From: Catonia carolina
Taxonomy: Eukaryota; Arthropoda; Insecta; Hemiptera; Achilidae
DNA: 64,000 nucleotides
Assembly: GCA_035578175.1 (NCBI GenBank)
Contig: JAQMRL010000001.1
Coordinates: 434,892,045-434,956,044, forward strand
Direction of reading: 5' to 3'
Within the stretch, counting starts at the first letter, position 1. The number at the start of each line of letters is the position of its first letter. Positions 10,630 through 22,358 of the stretch are shown here, piece after piece. The translations under genes were made by a program, and so were the position numbers. The notes beneath the pieces are model-generated. The model was given only the letters and a program-made list of their open reading frames with translations. It did no database searches and was not told the origin of the DNA.

Positions 10630-11542
10630 ACTTTCTCTTGCCTATATGAATATATAGGAAGGAAAGTATTGTTTTCATGTCGATTTTTCGAAATCGAGTT
10701 TTCACCGGATCTACACGTTTTCAGACCTCCTGAACCCAAGAAACATGTTTTTAGCGATTGGTCTGTGTGTGTGTGAACAGAATATCTCAAGAACGGAACA
10801 ACGTACGAACTTGAAACTTGAAACTTAAGTTACATACCACTACCGGACCTGACACGAACATTTTCATCAAAATCGGTCAACCGGAAGTAGTAGTTTATTC
10901 GTATAATTTTTCACTTTCTTGCGATTTTCTCAAAAACTGGTCCTACGATTTTTTTTAAAATCGCCTGGTTTACTCAATTTTATATTCTCTACAAGATAGG
11001 GAACGCGTCATGTTTGCTGAAATTCTGGGTGAGGCTGTTTTCACGTAAAAACATAGTTTTTTAAAGATTACAGCTTTAATGCAATTTAGCGCAAAACTTT
11101 ACATAATAAAAGTTGTAGAGAATTAAACATCCTACAACTTTTATTTCAAACATTTTTTTGTGCAACCCTTAGTTTAGCAGTAATTAGCGATTTTCTGATT
11201 TTTTCTCATGAAAACGTGTGAAAAATCGATTTTTTTAAGATTTCGGCCTTAGGACAAAAGTGTATATTAAATTTTATAGGAAATAAAAAGATTTACAACT
11301 TTTATTTAACGCATTTTTCTCTACAGAGCCTAGTTTAGCGTGAAAGAGTGATTTTCCGTATTTTTAAGGCAAACTGAGGTCGATTTTCATTTTCCGTCTT
11401 TCACTCATGATTAAAATTAGGTTATGTTTATTGTGGTTTGTTTTTTGTTTATTTCTAATGTTTTATTACTAATGTTAGGTTATATTGGTCATTATTTGCA
11501 TTGGCAAGAGAAAGTTGTGTGAGTGTTTCACACCAGATTTTT
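10630..11542 (+). mobile_element. Repeat A copy 2
   Basis: Both ends are intact (ACTTTCTCTTGCC and CACCAGATTTTTT). The TG tract is short, about five units. All internal blocks are in the standard order. Confidence 0.87.
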
Positions 11543-11602
11543 TATTATGTATTACTGTTTTGTTAAAAACAACCCGGTATTATTGTGCCAGAATTTGTGG
11601 GT

Positions 11603-11772
11603 TTTTTTTTGTTTAACGTCCGACTGTACTGCAATTACTTGCTAATGCAGACGGTGAAGGATGAAATGATTTTTTTTTGTAACGTATGAAAATATGCCGT
11701 GCCTGAATGGGATTCGAACCCAAGACCGTATGATGAGAGGCGAGCACGTCATTAACTACGCCAATGCGGCCG
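11603..11772 (-). repeat. SINE family E, copy 2
   Basis: A minus-strand copy with T-run (A-tail) at the left and tRNA-like head at the right (GGGATTCGAACCC, then GCCAATGCGGCC). A possible short target duplication GTGGGT flanks it. Confidence 0.85.
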
Positions 11773-12114
11773 ACGTGGGTATGGATATGAATGAAAAATG
11801 ATAGTTAATAATAATTGGCTGGATAAATTGGTCACCATATTGTGTCACTAACATAACTGGGGCGTAACTTAACTGTTAAATATTATTACTAAAGTTTACT
11901 AACAATAATTTTGTGAACAATCTATGACATTCTATAAAAGTCGCATGAACTTCTTAAATATTAGCGATTATATTTGAGTATTTTTTTTATTTTTGTTTTT
12001 AATGGTTCAATAATTTTTTTAACCACGAATTTACAAAAACAAACAGAACTACTTTTACAAACTCTAAAAATAAAACGTCAAGTGGTTCTGGAATTATATT
12101 GTATAGCAAATCAT
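11773..12114. other. AT-rich stretch without recognised features
   Basis: Nothing recognised. Confidence 0.5.
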
Positions 12115-12510
12115 TAGTGCTCATAACAGACAGGTGGAGTGTCAAATTATTTACACTCAATCTGTTCGTTGCAGGGCTAAAATAAATAGTTCTGTTTCTT
12201 ATCATATATTCAGCCGATTAAATGACTGAATCATTTAAGAACAGAAGAAGTAAAGGTGTAAAAGACACTAATCAGAGTTATTTCCTCTGAAAGTAATGTA
12301 TTTCATTATACAGCCAGACCCTGTGGTGAATGAAGTGAAGGTGTCATTTGCAGAGTGGAAAATATGTGCTTTTCAGAGGGACCGGCATGCTGATAAGCGT
12401 ACTTTTCGATTCAGTGAGGAAGGCAATGGTAAACCACCTCACTCCTCGTTTTACTTAGTAAAACCTGTACAGGTTCAAACCAGTCTTTTGGCTGATTACC
12501 TTAACAATAA
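12115..12510 (-). repeat. Repeat H copy 3
   Basis: Inverted relative to copies 1, 4 and 6. On the plus strand it contains an open frame from 12296 that begins MYFIIQPDPVVNEVKVSFAE and continues with a WKICAFQRDRHADKRTF block. The same frame appears in H6 and, broken, in H4 and H5, so it belongs to the repeat rather than to a separate host gene. Confidence 0.82.
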
Positions 12511-13236
12511 GCAAATCATAATTGAAAAACTTAAGAAAAAATTTACCATTAAAATAAAATAGAAATAAATTCAAGGAGTTCATATAGGGTGAGCAGTACT
12601 ATTTTAATATTTTTAATAGACAAAAACATAATTTTGATTTGAATACAAAGATAAACATCTTTATAATAGACGATCGTAAAACTTTATACAATGTTCATTA
12701 ATGCCATCCTATTTACATCGGATTCAGTCATAATTTACAATAGATACTACAAAAAAGGAAATTATTTAAAAAGGAAAATGTTTACGAGATTAGTTTTAGT
12801 TCTGACGGATTAGTTTTTATTTTCAAATATTTATATTTTCTATAAATTACTTTCACATTTTCTGACTTTCGTATAGCTGATTACGAATGAAAGAAGTTCT
12901 AAAAACAACTACGTCGCATTTAGTAATACTTGAAGATAAAAATTATTTAAATTAAAAAAAAACTGTAACTTCTACGCCATCAAATTAAAGCTATTTCACC
13001 ATTCATGAACACTGACCGACAATTCAATGTTAAAACTTGAATAGCCAAATATTTTCTACGGATTTCTTGTAAAAACAAAAAAAAAACATCAAAAAGAAAA
13101 GATAACATTTTAGAAATGAAGCCTTGTCAAATCATTCAAGGTAATTGTTTAAAAATACGTAAAATACTTTTTCAACAGTGCGATAAAACGAAAAAACTAA
13201 AGTTTTAATACTTGAAATGTAGACATTCTAATTTTT
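12511..13236. other. AT-rich stretch without recognised features
   Basis: Nothing recognised. Confidence 0.5.
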
Positions 13237-14149
13237 ACTTTCTCTTGCCTATATGAATATATAGGAAGGAAAGTATTGTTTTCATGTCGATTTTTTACCG
13301 GATCTATACGTTTTCAGACCCCATGAACCCAAAAAACATGTTTTTAGCGATTGGTCTGTGTGTATACAAAATATTTCAAGAACGGAACATCGTACGAACT
13401 TGAAACTTGAAACTTAAGTTACATACCACTACCGGACCCGACACGAACTTTTTCATCAAAATCGGTCAACCGGAAGTAGTAGTTTATTCGTGTAATTTTT
13501 CACTTTTTTGCGATTTTCTCAAAAACTGGTCCTACGATTTTTTTTTTAAATCTCCTGATTTACAAAATTTTTATTCTCTACAAGATGGGTAGGCGCCATG
13601 TTTGCTGAAATTCTCCGTGAGACCGTTTTTACGTAAAGAAATTGTTTTTTTAAGTTTACGGCTTTAATATGCATTTTAGCGCAAAAATTTATATAATAAA
13701 AAATGTAGAGAAATTAAAATCCTACAACTTTTATTTCAAAAATTTTTTTGTATAACGCTCAGTTAAGCGGTAATAAGCGATTTTTTTGTTTTTTTCTCAC
13801 GAAAACGTGTGAAAAATCGATTTTTTTTAAGATTTTGGCCTTGGTATGCATTTTACGACAAAAGTGTATATAATCAAATTTATAGGAAATTAAAAGATCT
13901 ACAACTTTTATTTAAAACATTTTTCTCTAAAGAGCCTAATTTTGCGTAAAGAGTGATTTTCCATATTTTAAAGCCTAACAGGTCGATTTTCATTTTGCGT
14001 CTTCCACTCATGATTAAAATAAGGTTATGTTTTTTGAGGTTAGTTTTTTGTGTATTTGTAATGTTTTATTACTAATGTTAGGTTAGGCCTATATTGTTTA
14101 AATTACATGCATTGGCAAGAGAAAGTTGTGTGTTTCACACCAGATTTTT
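13237..14149 (+). mobile_element. Repeat A copy 3
   Basis: Complete ends. The TG tract has almost vanished (a few units at about 13357-13364), and there are several small deletions, so this copy is probably older than A1 or A7. Confidence 0.87.
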
Positions 14150-14442
14150 TATTTAACATAATACCACAAAAATTGACCATTCCAGTAGCCTATTTATAAA
14201 CCTACCTACATTTTTACCGTTTCTAGAAAGCTCACTTTGAAAGTTCTTTATTTAATTATAAAAGTAATTGTTTGGTTTGCCCGTTTAAACTTTGGAAACT
14301 AATATAGTAATTTATTATTAGATAAAAACTTTCCCAAAGCACCTGACCGTAAATTTTGTTAATTTACTACCTCAAGGTTACCAAGAGAAAAAAATTATGT
14401 TGATGAAAAACAAATGAATTGTAATTAAAGGACATCTTCTTT

Positions 14443-14612
14443 ATGTTTTTTTTTTTTTTTGGTTTAACATCCGACTGTTCTGCAATTACTGCTAATGCAG
14501 ACGGTGAAGAATGAAATGATTTTTTGTAACGTATGAAAATATGCCGTGCCTGAATGGGATTCGAACCCAAGACCACATGATGAGAGGCGAGCACATTACC
14601 AACTACGCCAAC
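14443..14612 (-). repeat. SINE family E, copy 3
   Basis: Minus-strand copy with a T-run at the left, GGGATTCGAACCC B box and the end CCAACTACGCCAA. Confidence 0.85.
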
Positions 14613-15437
14613 AAAGAAAATCTAATGAAAACACTATCTTATAGATCGTATCTTTTCATGAAGAAGTTTTAGAGGAAAATAATATTACAACTGGAGTAGG
14701 CTACTAGAAAATAATGAAAACTGTTGAAGATTGTAGAAAGAAAATTTAATACATACGCTTGCGCAAGAACCTCTCTAAATTTTTTACAAAAAAATTCTCA
14801 AAAATCAATACTATACGAACATGAAAGAAAATCGAACAATGACTTCAAAACTCGAGTAGTTGAACGGCCAACAAAAGAAAAAGTAGGATACATAACTAAC
14901 AATGTATTCAAGTGCTTATAGACGAAATTTTAGTTATTATTTCCAATTAAACTTTAAAAACTTTAAAAACGACCAAAATTTTGTTTAACAACTAATAATT
15001 TGAACTTCATAAGTATTTAAGAGTAATAGCATACAAACTTAAATTACACTTTCTTAATATAAACAAAAAATCTTTACTAAAATAAATCGATACGTTAATA
15101 ACAGCTTATGATAAAAAATTGAACTACTAGTTTAACGTTGGCAGTTAACAGACACATGGAGAACTTAATCGACAAGCACGCTTGTCGATTAATCGAATGT
15201 CATCGTATGATGTCATTAAGAATATAGCATACATAATTTACGGTCACTCTATTTAAAGATAATGAGGATAAATGCGAACCGATTTATATGAAAGAATTAT
15301 TTTTTTTAATATCGATTAAAATCTAGTTCCTTAATATCATATTAAAATAAAACTGCACATAACTCATTAGCTTCCTCACGAACTGTTTACCAGAGTAAAA
15401 CGCTAAGATTATCTATCAGGTGATTTCTTGCTTTTTT
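14613..15437. other. AT-rich stretch with one short perfect hairpin
   Basis: No gene is recognised. The 14724-14921 frame has no recognisable motif. At 15165-15192 a perfect 13-bp inverted repeat (TTAATCGACAAGC and its complement) encloses two bases. Confidence 0.55.
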
Positions 15438-15593
15438 ACTTTCTCTTGCCTATATGAATATATACTAGTTAGTATAGGAAGGAAAGTATTGTTTTCAAGT
15501 CGATTTTCGAAATCGAGTTACACCGGATCTCACGTTTTCAGATCCCCTAAACCCAAAAAACATGTTTTTCTCGACTGGTCTGTGTGTGTGTGT

Positions 15594-15628
<35 letters not shown>

Positions 15629-16394
15629 GCGCGTGAACAGAATATCTCAAGAACGGAACATCGTACGAACTTGAAACTTCAGTTAAGACACCACTACCGG
15701 ACCCGACACGAACATTTTCATCAAAATCGGTCAACCGAAAGTAGTAGTTTATTCGTGTAATTTTCCACTTTTTTGCGATTTTCTCAGAAACAGCTTCTAC
15801 GGTTTTTTAAAAATCGCCTCATTTACTAAATGTTTATGTTCTACCAGAAAGGGTAGGCGCCATGTCTGCTGAAATTCTTGGACACGTAAAAAAATTGTTT
15901 TTTTAAGATTGCGACTTAAATATGCATTTTAGCGCAAAAATGTATCTAGTAAAAATTGTAGAGGATTTAAAATCAAACAATTCTTTATTTAAAACATTTT
16001 CTTGTGTAACGCTTAATTTAGCGGTAATAAGCGATTTTCTGTATTCCTCACAAAAACGTGTAAAAATCGATTTTTTAAAGATTTCAGCCCATTTTACGAC
16101 AAAATTGTATATTATTAAATTTATAGAAAATTCAAAGACCTACGACTTTTATTTAGAACATTTTTCTCTACAGAGCCTAGTTTAGCGAGAAAGAGTGATT
16201 TTCCGTATTTTTAAGCCAAACTGAGGTTGATTTTCATTTTGCGTCTTTCACTCGTTATTAAAATTAGGTTAAGATTATTGAGGTTAGATCTTTTTTTGTT
16301 TATTTCTGATGTTTTATTACTAATGTTAGGTTATATTTGTTATTATTTGCATTGGCAAGAGAAAGTTGTGGGAGTGTTTCATACCAGATTTTTT
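15438..16394 (+). mobile_element. Repeat A copy 4
   Basis: Both ends are present. An extra CTAGTTAGTATA segment sits in the terminal hairpin. The dinucleotide tract is TG followed by GC units (15584-15633). A5 follows it directly in the same orientation. Confidence 0.85.
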
Positions 16395-17268
16395 TAATTT
16401 ACTTCCAAGTCGCAACTTAAGATACCACTAGGAAACTCGACACGAACATATTCTTCAAAATCGGTTAACCGGAAATAGTAGACCTAATTTATACGAGCAA
16501 TTTTCACTTTTTTGCAATTTCCTCAAAAACAGCTCCTACGATTTTTTCAAAAAAATCACCGTTTACAATACATCTTTTATGCTCAACATTATATGATAAG
16601 CGCCATGTCTGCTGGAAATCTTGGGAGGGGCTTGTACTCTCATAGCAGAAAATTATTATTTTTTTTACGATTGTGGTGGTATTGTTATGCATTTTAGGGC
16701 AAACGCGTGTAAATTGAAAGTTGTAGAAAATTTAAAAAAGTTATAAATTTTATTTCCGGCAGTTTTTATACAATGTTTAGCGTCCATTAGTGATTTTCTA
16801 TACTTTTCTCATTAACCCTTTCAATCAAAAATTTTTTAACTAGTTTTTTAAATACGTGTACATTGTTTCATACATTTTACAGACATTTAAGTGAAATTAA
16901 ATCACTTTTAGACCCTCAGCCTTTTTGATGCCTGACAAAAAAGTGTGACACATACGTCACATTGGGACTTGATATCAAAGTTCCCAACAATATGAATAAG
17001 TAAAATCATGTTCAGGCTTCCTAAACAAAATATATTCTCTTAACTTAGATTTGTAGCAAAAAAACTAAATATGATTTTAATATCAAAGCATTATTTAAGA
17101 CTTAAAAAATTTTACAATTCAAAAATTCTGGTAAAATGGATAAAATCACTATTTACAGTCTAAAAACTATACTTGTATGTACATTCAACATACTGAAAGT
17201 AATGCTACTTTAGTTTAGTAAATGAACACGAATATTTAAACTAAAATTAACATTAAAAAGAAACTAAT

Positions 17269-17410
17269 GGTCGCCTCTGTGGCGTAGTGGTCAGCAACTT
17301 ACACTGCAAAGCGGAGGTCTCAGGTTCGACTCCTGGCTAGGGTACAGAAAATTATTACACTTCACAACCAGCGCTCTTTAATCAAAAGTAGTTGCTAACA
17401 ATTAAAATTT
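17269..17410 (+). repeat. tRNA-derived SINE family F, copy 1
   Basis: The head GCCTCTGTGGCGTAGTGGTC is strongly tRNA-like and GGTTCGACTCC is a consensus B box. The body contains AAAATTATTACAC and AGTAGTTGCTAAC. A LINE fragment is inserted in or next to its tail. Confidence 0.82.
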
Positions 17411-17786
17411 TGTCGTCGTCGTCGTCGTCTTCATGGATTAGGCTGTGCGTTAGCCTGTTCCGACGTCCATCTCTTCCTCGGTCTACCAATACATCTTTTA
17501 CCTGTCGGATTATGGATCAATGCATTTAATGGAAGGCGATCTTGGGACATTCTTAACACATGCTCTGACCACTTTTCTTTGTATGTCCTTATAGTGTTCA
17601 ACAATGGTTGGGCACCGCATTCATTCCTTATTACTTCATTACGAATGCGATCCTCTCTTGTGCAGCCCTTAACTTGCCTTAGAAATCGCATTTCCGCTGA
17701 CTGGATTCTTGATTCCTGTTTTCTCGTCAGCACCCATGCCTCACTTCCATAAGCCAAAGTTGGGATAGCCATTACTTTATAAAACT
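17411..17786 (-). pseudogene. LINE C-terminal fragment, (GAC)n-tailed
   Basis: The 113-codon frame (17431-17772) reads YGSEAWVLTRKQESRIQSAE and MRFLRQVKGCTREDRIRNE, then IGRPRKRW. This is the conserved region downstream of the polymerase core in a group of insect LINEs. The 3' end is a short GAC microsatellite (GTC units at 17412-17429). The target duplication ATTAAAATTT occurs at 17401-17410 and 17787-17796. The frame starts in the thumb-like region and lacks the catalytic domain, so it is a dead 5'-truncated insertion. Confidence 0.85.
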
Positions 17787-18034
17787 ATTAAAATTTGTAT
17801 GTCTGTTATTTCACTCCAATGTGACTTCTATGCCACCACACTGGGTTAGAAAGGGTTACAATCGTTATAAAATGGGCTTTTTCAAGATTGCAGCCTTAGT
17901 ATGCATTTCACAACGAAAGTGTACGTACATAATCAAAGTTATAAAAAATTAAAAAACCCAGTTTTATTTTTAAAAACTTTTTGTACAGATCTTAGTTTAG
18001 CGTCAATTAGTGATTTTACGTATTTTTAAGTTCT

Positions 18035-18319
18035 TCTTCTTCTGTTAGTGCCTATTCGTTCCGAATATTGGCGATCAGTCTGACTATGGCTATCTTATCT
18101 ACAGCCATCCTGAAAAGTTCTGTTGTAGACTTGGAGAACCAGGTACGCAGGTTCTTCAGCCATGACATTCTTCTTCTTCCTGGTCCTCTTCTGCCATAGA
18201 TCTTTCCTTGGAGAACGGATTTCAGCAGGCCGTATTTTTCTTCATTCCTCATGACATGGCCGAAATATGCAAGCTTCCTGCTCTTGATGGTGTTCATCAC
18301 TTCCATCTTAAGTTGTCCA
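18035..18319 (-). pseudogene. LINE C-terminal fragment, (GAA)n-tailed group, in repeat A5
   Basis: The 84-codon frame (18052-18306) contains KLAYFGHVMRNEEKYGLLKS, GPGRRRMSWLKNLRTWF and IANIRNE. It matches the fragments at 6266, 29343 and 36124. The 3' tail is a short GAA run (CTT units at 18031-18042). The target duplication TTTTAAGTTCT occurs at 18024-18034 and 18320-18330 within the repeat A sequence. Confidence 0.86.
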
Positions 18320-18441
18320 TTTTAAGTTCTAGAAAGTATGATTTTCATAGCGTCCTTCACTCGTGATTAAACATAGGTTACATTTGTTATCATTTACACT
18401 GGCAAAATAAAGTCGAGTGAGGGTTTCATACCAGATTTTTT

Positions 18442-19052
18442 TGGTTAATAAATAATAAAAATTGTAATTAATAATATAATCTGTAATAGTAATTTTCACA
18501 ATATTTTCGCAAAAAATATAACTCCCCTTAAAATCAAATACAGAAGGTAATGGCACAACCTAATAAAATCATTAAGTACAGTACGTGGTATTGTAATATT
18601 TATTTAAAATACAGAAGTTTAAGGGAGGCAAGAGTAAAATATGAAAAAAAATCAATCAAAAGTCGAAGGATAAAAGTAAAAGCAAGGAGAGAAAAACTGA
18701 AACTCCCATTAGAACGAAAGTAAATAACTTTTCAATGTGAATGAAATTAGAAGTTAGTCTAGCCCCGTTCACCCCTGTAGCCTCTCCTCAAAACAACAGG
18801 AGTTGAGGAAAAATACAAGTTGTCTGCAGCAGGGATTTAACGCGCAGGATTGGGATGTTTCTGTTGCCAGGGTAACGGAGTGACACACCCGTTATAACTG
18901 GCAAGATGCCATGAGGCATTGCAGCCCAGTAGCTGAGACACCAAATTCTCTTATTGCATTATTAGTAGACAAAATAAATTAATAATAACCTCAATTTGAC
19001 AACACCAGGATGATTAATAAACGTCGAAAGCGTTTACAAGTAGTTTACTAAA
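18442..19052. other. Unrecognised stretch with a GC-richer patch
   Basis: No gene is recognised. About 18760-18960 is GC-richer than its surroundings (for example AGTCTAGCCCCGTTCACCCC) but shows no open frame or tRNA-like box. Confidence 0.5.
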
Positions 19053-19986
19053 AAAATCTGGTGTGAAATACTCACACAACTTTCTCTTGCCAATGCAAAT
19101 ATAATTAACAATAAACCTACCTAATATTATTAATAAAACATTAGAAATACACAAAAAAACTAACTTTAATAACATAACCAAATTTTAATCATGAGTGAAA
19201 GACGCAAAATGAAAATCAACCTCAGTTTAGCTTAAAAATACGGAAAATCACTCTTTCACGCTAAACTAGGATCTGTAGAGAAAAATGCTTTAAATAAAAG
19301 TTGTAGATCTTTTAATTTCCTATAAATTTGATTACATACACTTTTGTCGTAAAATGCATTCTAAGGCCGAAATCTTTAAAAAAGTCGATTTTTCACACGT
19401 TTTCGTGAGAAAAAACAGAAAATTGCTAAACTAAGCGTTATACAAAAAAATGTTTGAAATAAAAGTTGTAGAATTTCAAATTCTCTACAACTTTTGTTAC
19501 ATACATTTTTGCGCTAAAATGCATATTAAAGCCGTAATCTTAAAAAAAGTATTTTTTTACGTGAAAACAGCCTCACCAAGAATTTCAGCAAACATGACGC
19601 CTACTCTATCTTGTAGAGAATGAAAAATTGAGTAAACCAGGTGATTTTTAAAAAAAATCGTAGGACCAGTTTTTGAGAAAATCGCAAAAAAGTGATAAAT
19701 TATACGAATAAACTACTACTTCCGTTTGACCGATTTTGATGAAAATGTTCGTGTCGTGTCCGGTAGTGGTATGTAACTTAAGTTTCAAGTTTCAAGTTCG
19801 TACGATGTTCCGTTCTTGAGATATTCTGTTCACACACACACACACACTCACAGACCAATCGCTAAAAATATGTTTTTTGGTTTCAGGGGGTCTGAAAACG
19901 TGTAGATCCGGTGAAAACTCGATTTCGAAAAATCGACATGAAAACAACACTTTCCTTCCTATATATTCATATAGGCAAGAGAAAGT
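19053..19986 (-). mobile_element. Repeat A copy 6
   Basis: A complete copy in opposite orientation to A1-A5: TCTGGTGTGAAATACTCACA at the left, hairpin CCTATATATTCATATAGG then CAAGAGAAAGT at the right. The CA tract is short (about 19832-19852). Confidence 0.87.
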
Positions 19987-20625
19987 AACAAAAACTACGA
20001 CAAGATACAATTATTTATTGACTGCATTTTAAACCGATAAAAACAAAATAAATCAGTTAATTACCGTAGTTTTAAAAATAAAAACACCGGCACATAAGGC
20101 AATTAATATCAGCACAATTAACACAAGGTGAAAGGTGTATTTAAAAGAATATCATTAAAATATTATGTAAATACAAATTATTGTAAAATTTAACAAAAAA
20201 ATCGTATAAAATAATACACAACTGACTTAAATACACATTTATACAAAAAGTTTATGAATAAAATAAAGTCCCATAAAAATGAGTTTAATAATACTTGTAC
20301 ATGTTATTTATTTTTAGACGATTAACAATAAAAGCTTGTGAAAATGTATTAGAAGAAAAAATATGTAAGTAGTAGTAACACAAAAAGCCTTGAAATTTTC
20401 TTACAAAAAAATAATATTTTGTATTTTATGATCAAGATATATAACTTGGTATTGATACAAAATTGAACATTGAAAATTTATTTAAAATTCTAAAATTCAT
20501 AAAATAATTTTCGTGACGTAAATAAATATTTCAATACCATTCAACTAAATAAAAATAAATAAATATTAGGAATAAAAAAGGTATACTAGAATTTAAGAAA
20601 GTAAAATTCACATAAATTTTATTTC
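19987..20625. other. AT-rich stretch without recognised features
   Basis: Nothing recognised. It is extremely AT-rich. Confidence 0.5.
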
Positions 20626-20970
20626 AAATGGAATTTTTAAGTGTTTAAAATAAAAACGGAATAAGTAAAGACAGACCAGAAGAACGTATTTAATCATTTA
20701 CAATTTCCATGATAAAAATATAAATAACATTTCAAAATAAATAAATTCTGAACACTTGTACGCAATAAAAAAACAAATAGCGGCGCCATAGTAAATTAAA
20801 ATCAACAGCTAACAATTTAATTAAAGAATCATTATTTACAATAGAACAATTTGATGAGTTTCATATCAAATAAATGGTAAACTTTAAAAAAAAAGAACCA
20901 ATTTATGGCGTAATAGTTATCTGATAGGCAACAAAGTAAAAGATCCCAAATTCTAACCCCAATAATATTC

Positions 20971-21258
20971 TCGTCGCCAAAATCAGCTGTTTAACAGCTG
21001 ATTTTCGGAGACGAAGGTTCCTGGTTCAAATCCTAGTAAATCCTAGTACTTTTATACGGATTTGAATACTAGACAGTGGTTACCGGTGTACTTTGATGGT
21101 TGGGGTTCAATTAACCATACTATCTCAGAAATGGTCGGCCTGGGTCTGTACAAGACTACACCTCATTTACACGTCATACACATCATCCTCATCTAATTGG
21201 GTCATGTGGTTGCTTATTGTTCTGAACTGAAAAGATTGCAACGTACACATATTAGGAA
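20971..21258 (+). repeat. SINE family C, copy 2, head-truncated
   Basis: It starts inside the head at TCGTCGCCAAAATCAGCTG, keeps the B box GGTTCAAATCC, and ends at CACATATTAGGAA without a long A-tail because the foldback follows directly. Confidence 0.82.
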
Positions 21259-21686
21259 TTTCTATTTCATATAATGAATTTGTATAATAATTTCACCAAC
21301 CTTCTTTTTAAACTGCGTCACCTTTATTTTTATTCTTACTTACACGTGTTTCGGTGGATCCACCATCATCAGAGTAAATAAAACAAATTGAAACTAAAAA
21401 AATTGTTATCTCACTTATTTAAAATTTACAGAAGATGATATATCTTCAGTCATTTGTATAAAACTCAAATGACTGAAATGTTTTATACAAATGACTGAAG
21501 ATGTACCATCTTCTGTAAATTTTAAATAAGTGAAACAACAATTTTTTTAGTTTCAATTTTTTTTATTACTCTGATGTGGTGGATCCACTGAAACACGTGT
21601 AAGTAACAATAAAAATAAAGGTGACGCAGTTTAAAAAGAAGGTTGGTGAAATTATTATATAAATTCATTACTACATGAAATAGAAA
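21259..21686. repeat. Foldback (long inverted repeat), left copy
   Basis: Two arms of roughly 210 bp are complementary nearly to the centre. The outer end TTTCTATTTCAT mirrors ATGAAATAGAAA, and ACCAACCTTCTTTTTAAACT mirrors AGTTTAAAAAGAAGGTTGGT. The centre is near 21472. No coding capacity is seen. It may be a foldback or MITE-type element; no clear target duplication was found. Confidence 0.85.
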
Positions 21687-22358
21687 AATAATTTCAAACT
21701 GCAGGATGCATTGTAAAGATTTATTTTTGAATGAAGATATTAGGAATTAAACAAAAATAATATTCTGAAAATGATAGTACATGTTTAAACATACGTTCCA
21801 CAACGGACAAGTAGGATACTAATAACCGATCTGGTGATATGACTTCAATTAGAAAAAAAAACCTTAACGGATTTTTTTGACACGTATTGATTTGAATTTA
21901 ACCAGTGACGCCCACTGGTAAAATGTTCATAACAGCTGGTCACTTTACAAAGCCGTTCGCCTAACCGGCGTTATTCAATTTATTATAGAACAACAACTGT
22001 ACAAAAGCTGACTGATTGGGTAACCCATTAATCGCGTGGATATTTAAAAGCAACTCAATATTCTCTACAAGCTGACATTTCATTATAATTATTATCAAAC
22101 AATAGTTTGAAAAAAAAATCTAAAATTTAATATGAAAAACAGCTGATTTTTGTTAATCGACTAACAGTGCGCGAACTTACGTTCCGATTTGTTATTTAAT
22201 TTATAGTTTATTCTTTATAGATACCGGTGGTAATTTTTGTTTGTGACATTCATTATTTAATATAGTTTAGTTTGATATGTGACAATATGTGTGATATTTA
22301 TTTTAAATAAGACATTTTTATTTCATTTAAATTACCACAACAATCAACGTCGGTTGCC

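Larger units (their letters stand above)
16816..17855. mobile_element. piggyBac-like non-autonomous DNA transposon
   Basis: The ends are CCCTTTC and GAAAGGG, flanked by TTAA (16812-16815) and TTAC (17856-17859). The A-family sequence on either side rejoins as CTCATTAA + CAATCGTTATAAAAT, matching the uninterrupted A11 copy near 59328 (CTCATTAAAATTGGTAATAAAAT). This supports a single TTAA target duplication. CCC-starting ends with TTAA are typical of piggyBac. No transposase is visible: the interior carries a SINE F and a LINE fragment. Confidence 0.8.
16397..18441 (+). mobile_element. Repeat A copy 5, degenerate and twice interrupted
   Basis: It begins at an A-like ACTTCC and then jumps to the internal AACTTAAGATACCACTA block, so the hairpin and TG tract are deleted. 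It is split by a piggyBac-like element (16816-17855) and a LINE fragment (18035-18319), and ends with TTTCATACCAGATTTTTTT. Once the insertions are removed the remaining order matches other A copies. Confidence 0.78.
20626..22133 (+). repeat. 1.5-kb direct duplication, left copy
   Basis: This is nearly identical to 24766-26261 (scattered substitutions and a few small indels such as the extra AAATCCTAGT at about 21042). It contains a truncated SINE C (20971-21258), a foldback repeat and a D-like segment (about 21925-22035). It ends exactly where the Jockey-like LINE begins. Confidence 0.92.

Noticed and set aside
18760..18960. GC-richer patch as a possible gene or RNA
   Set aside because: No sustained open frame, tRNA boxes or family similarity could be seen.
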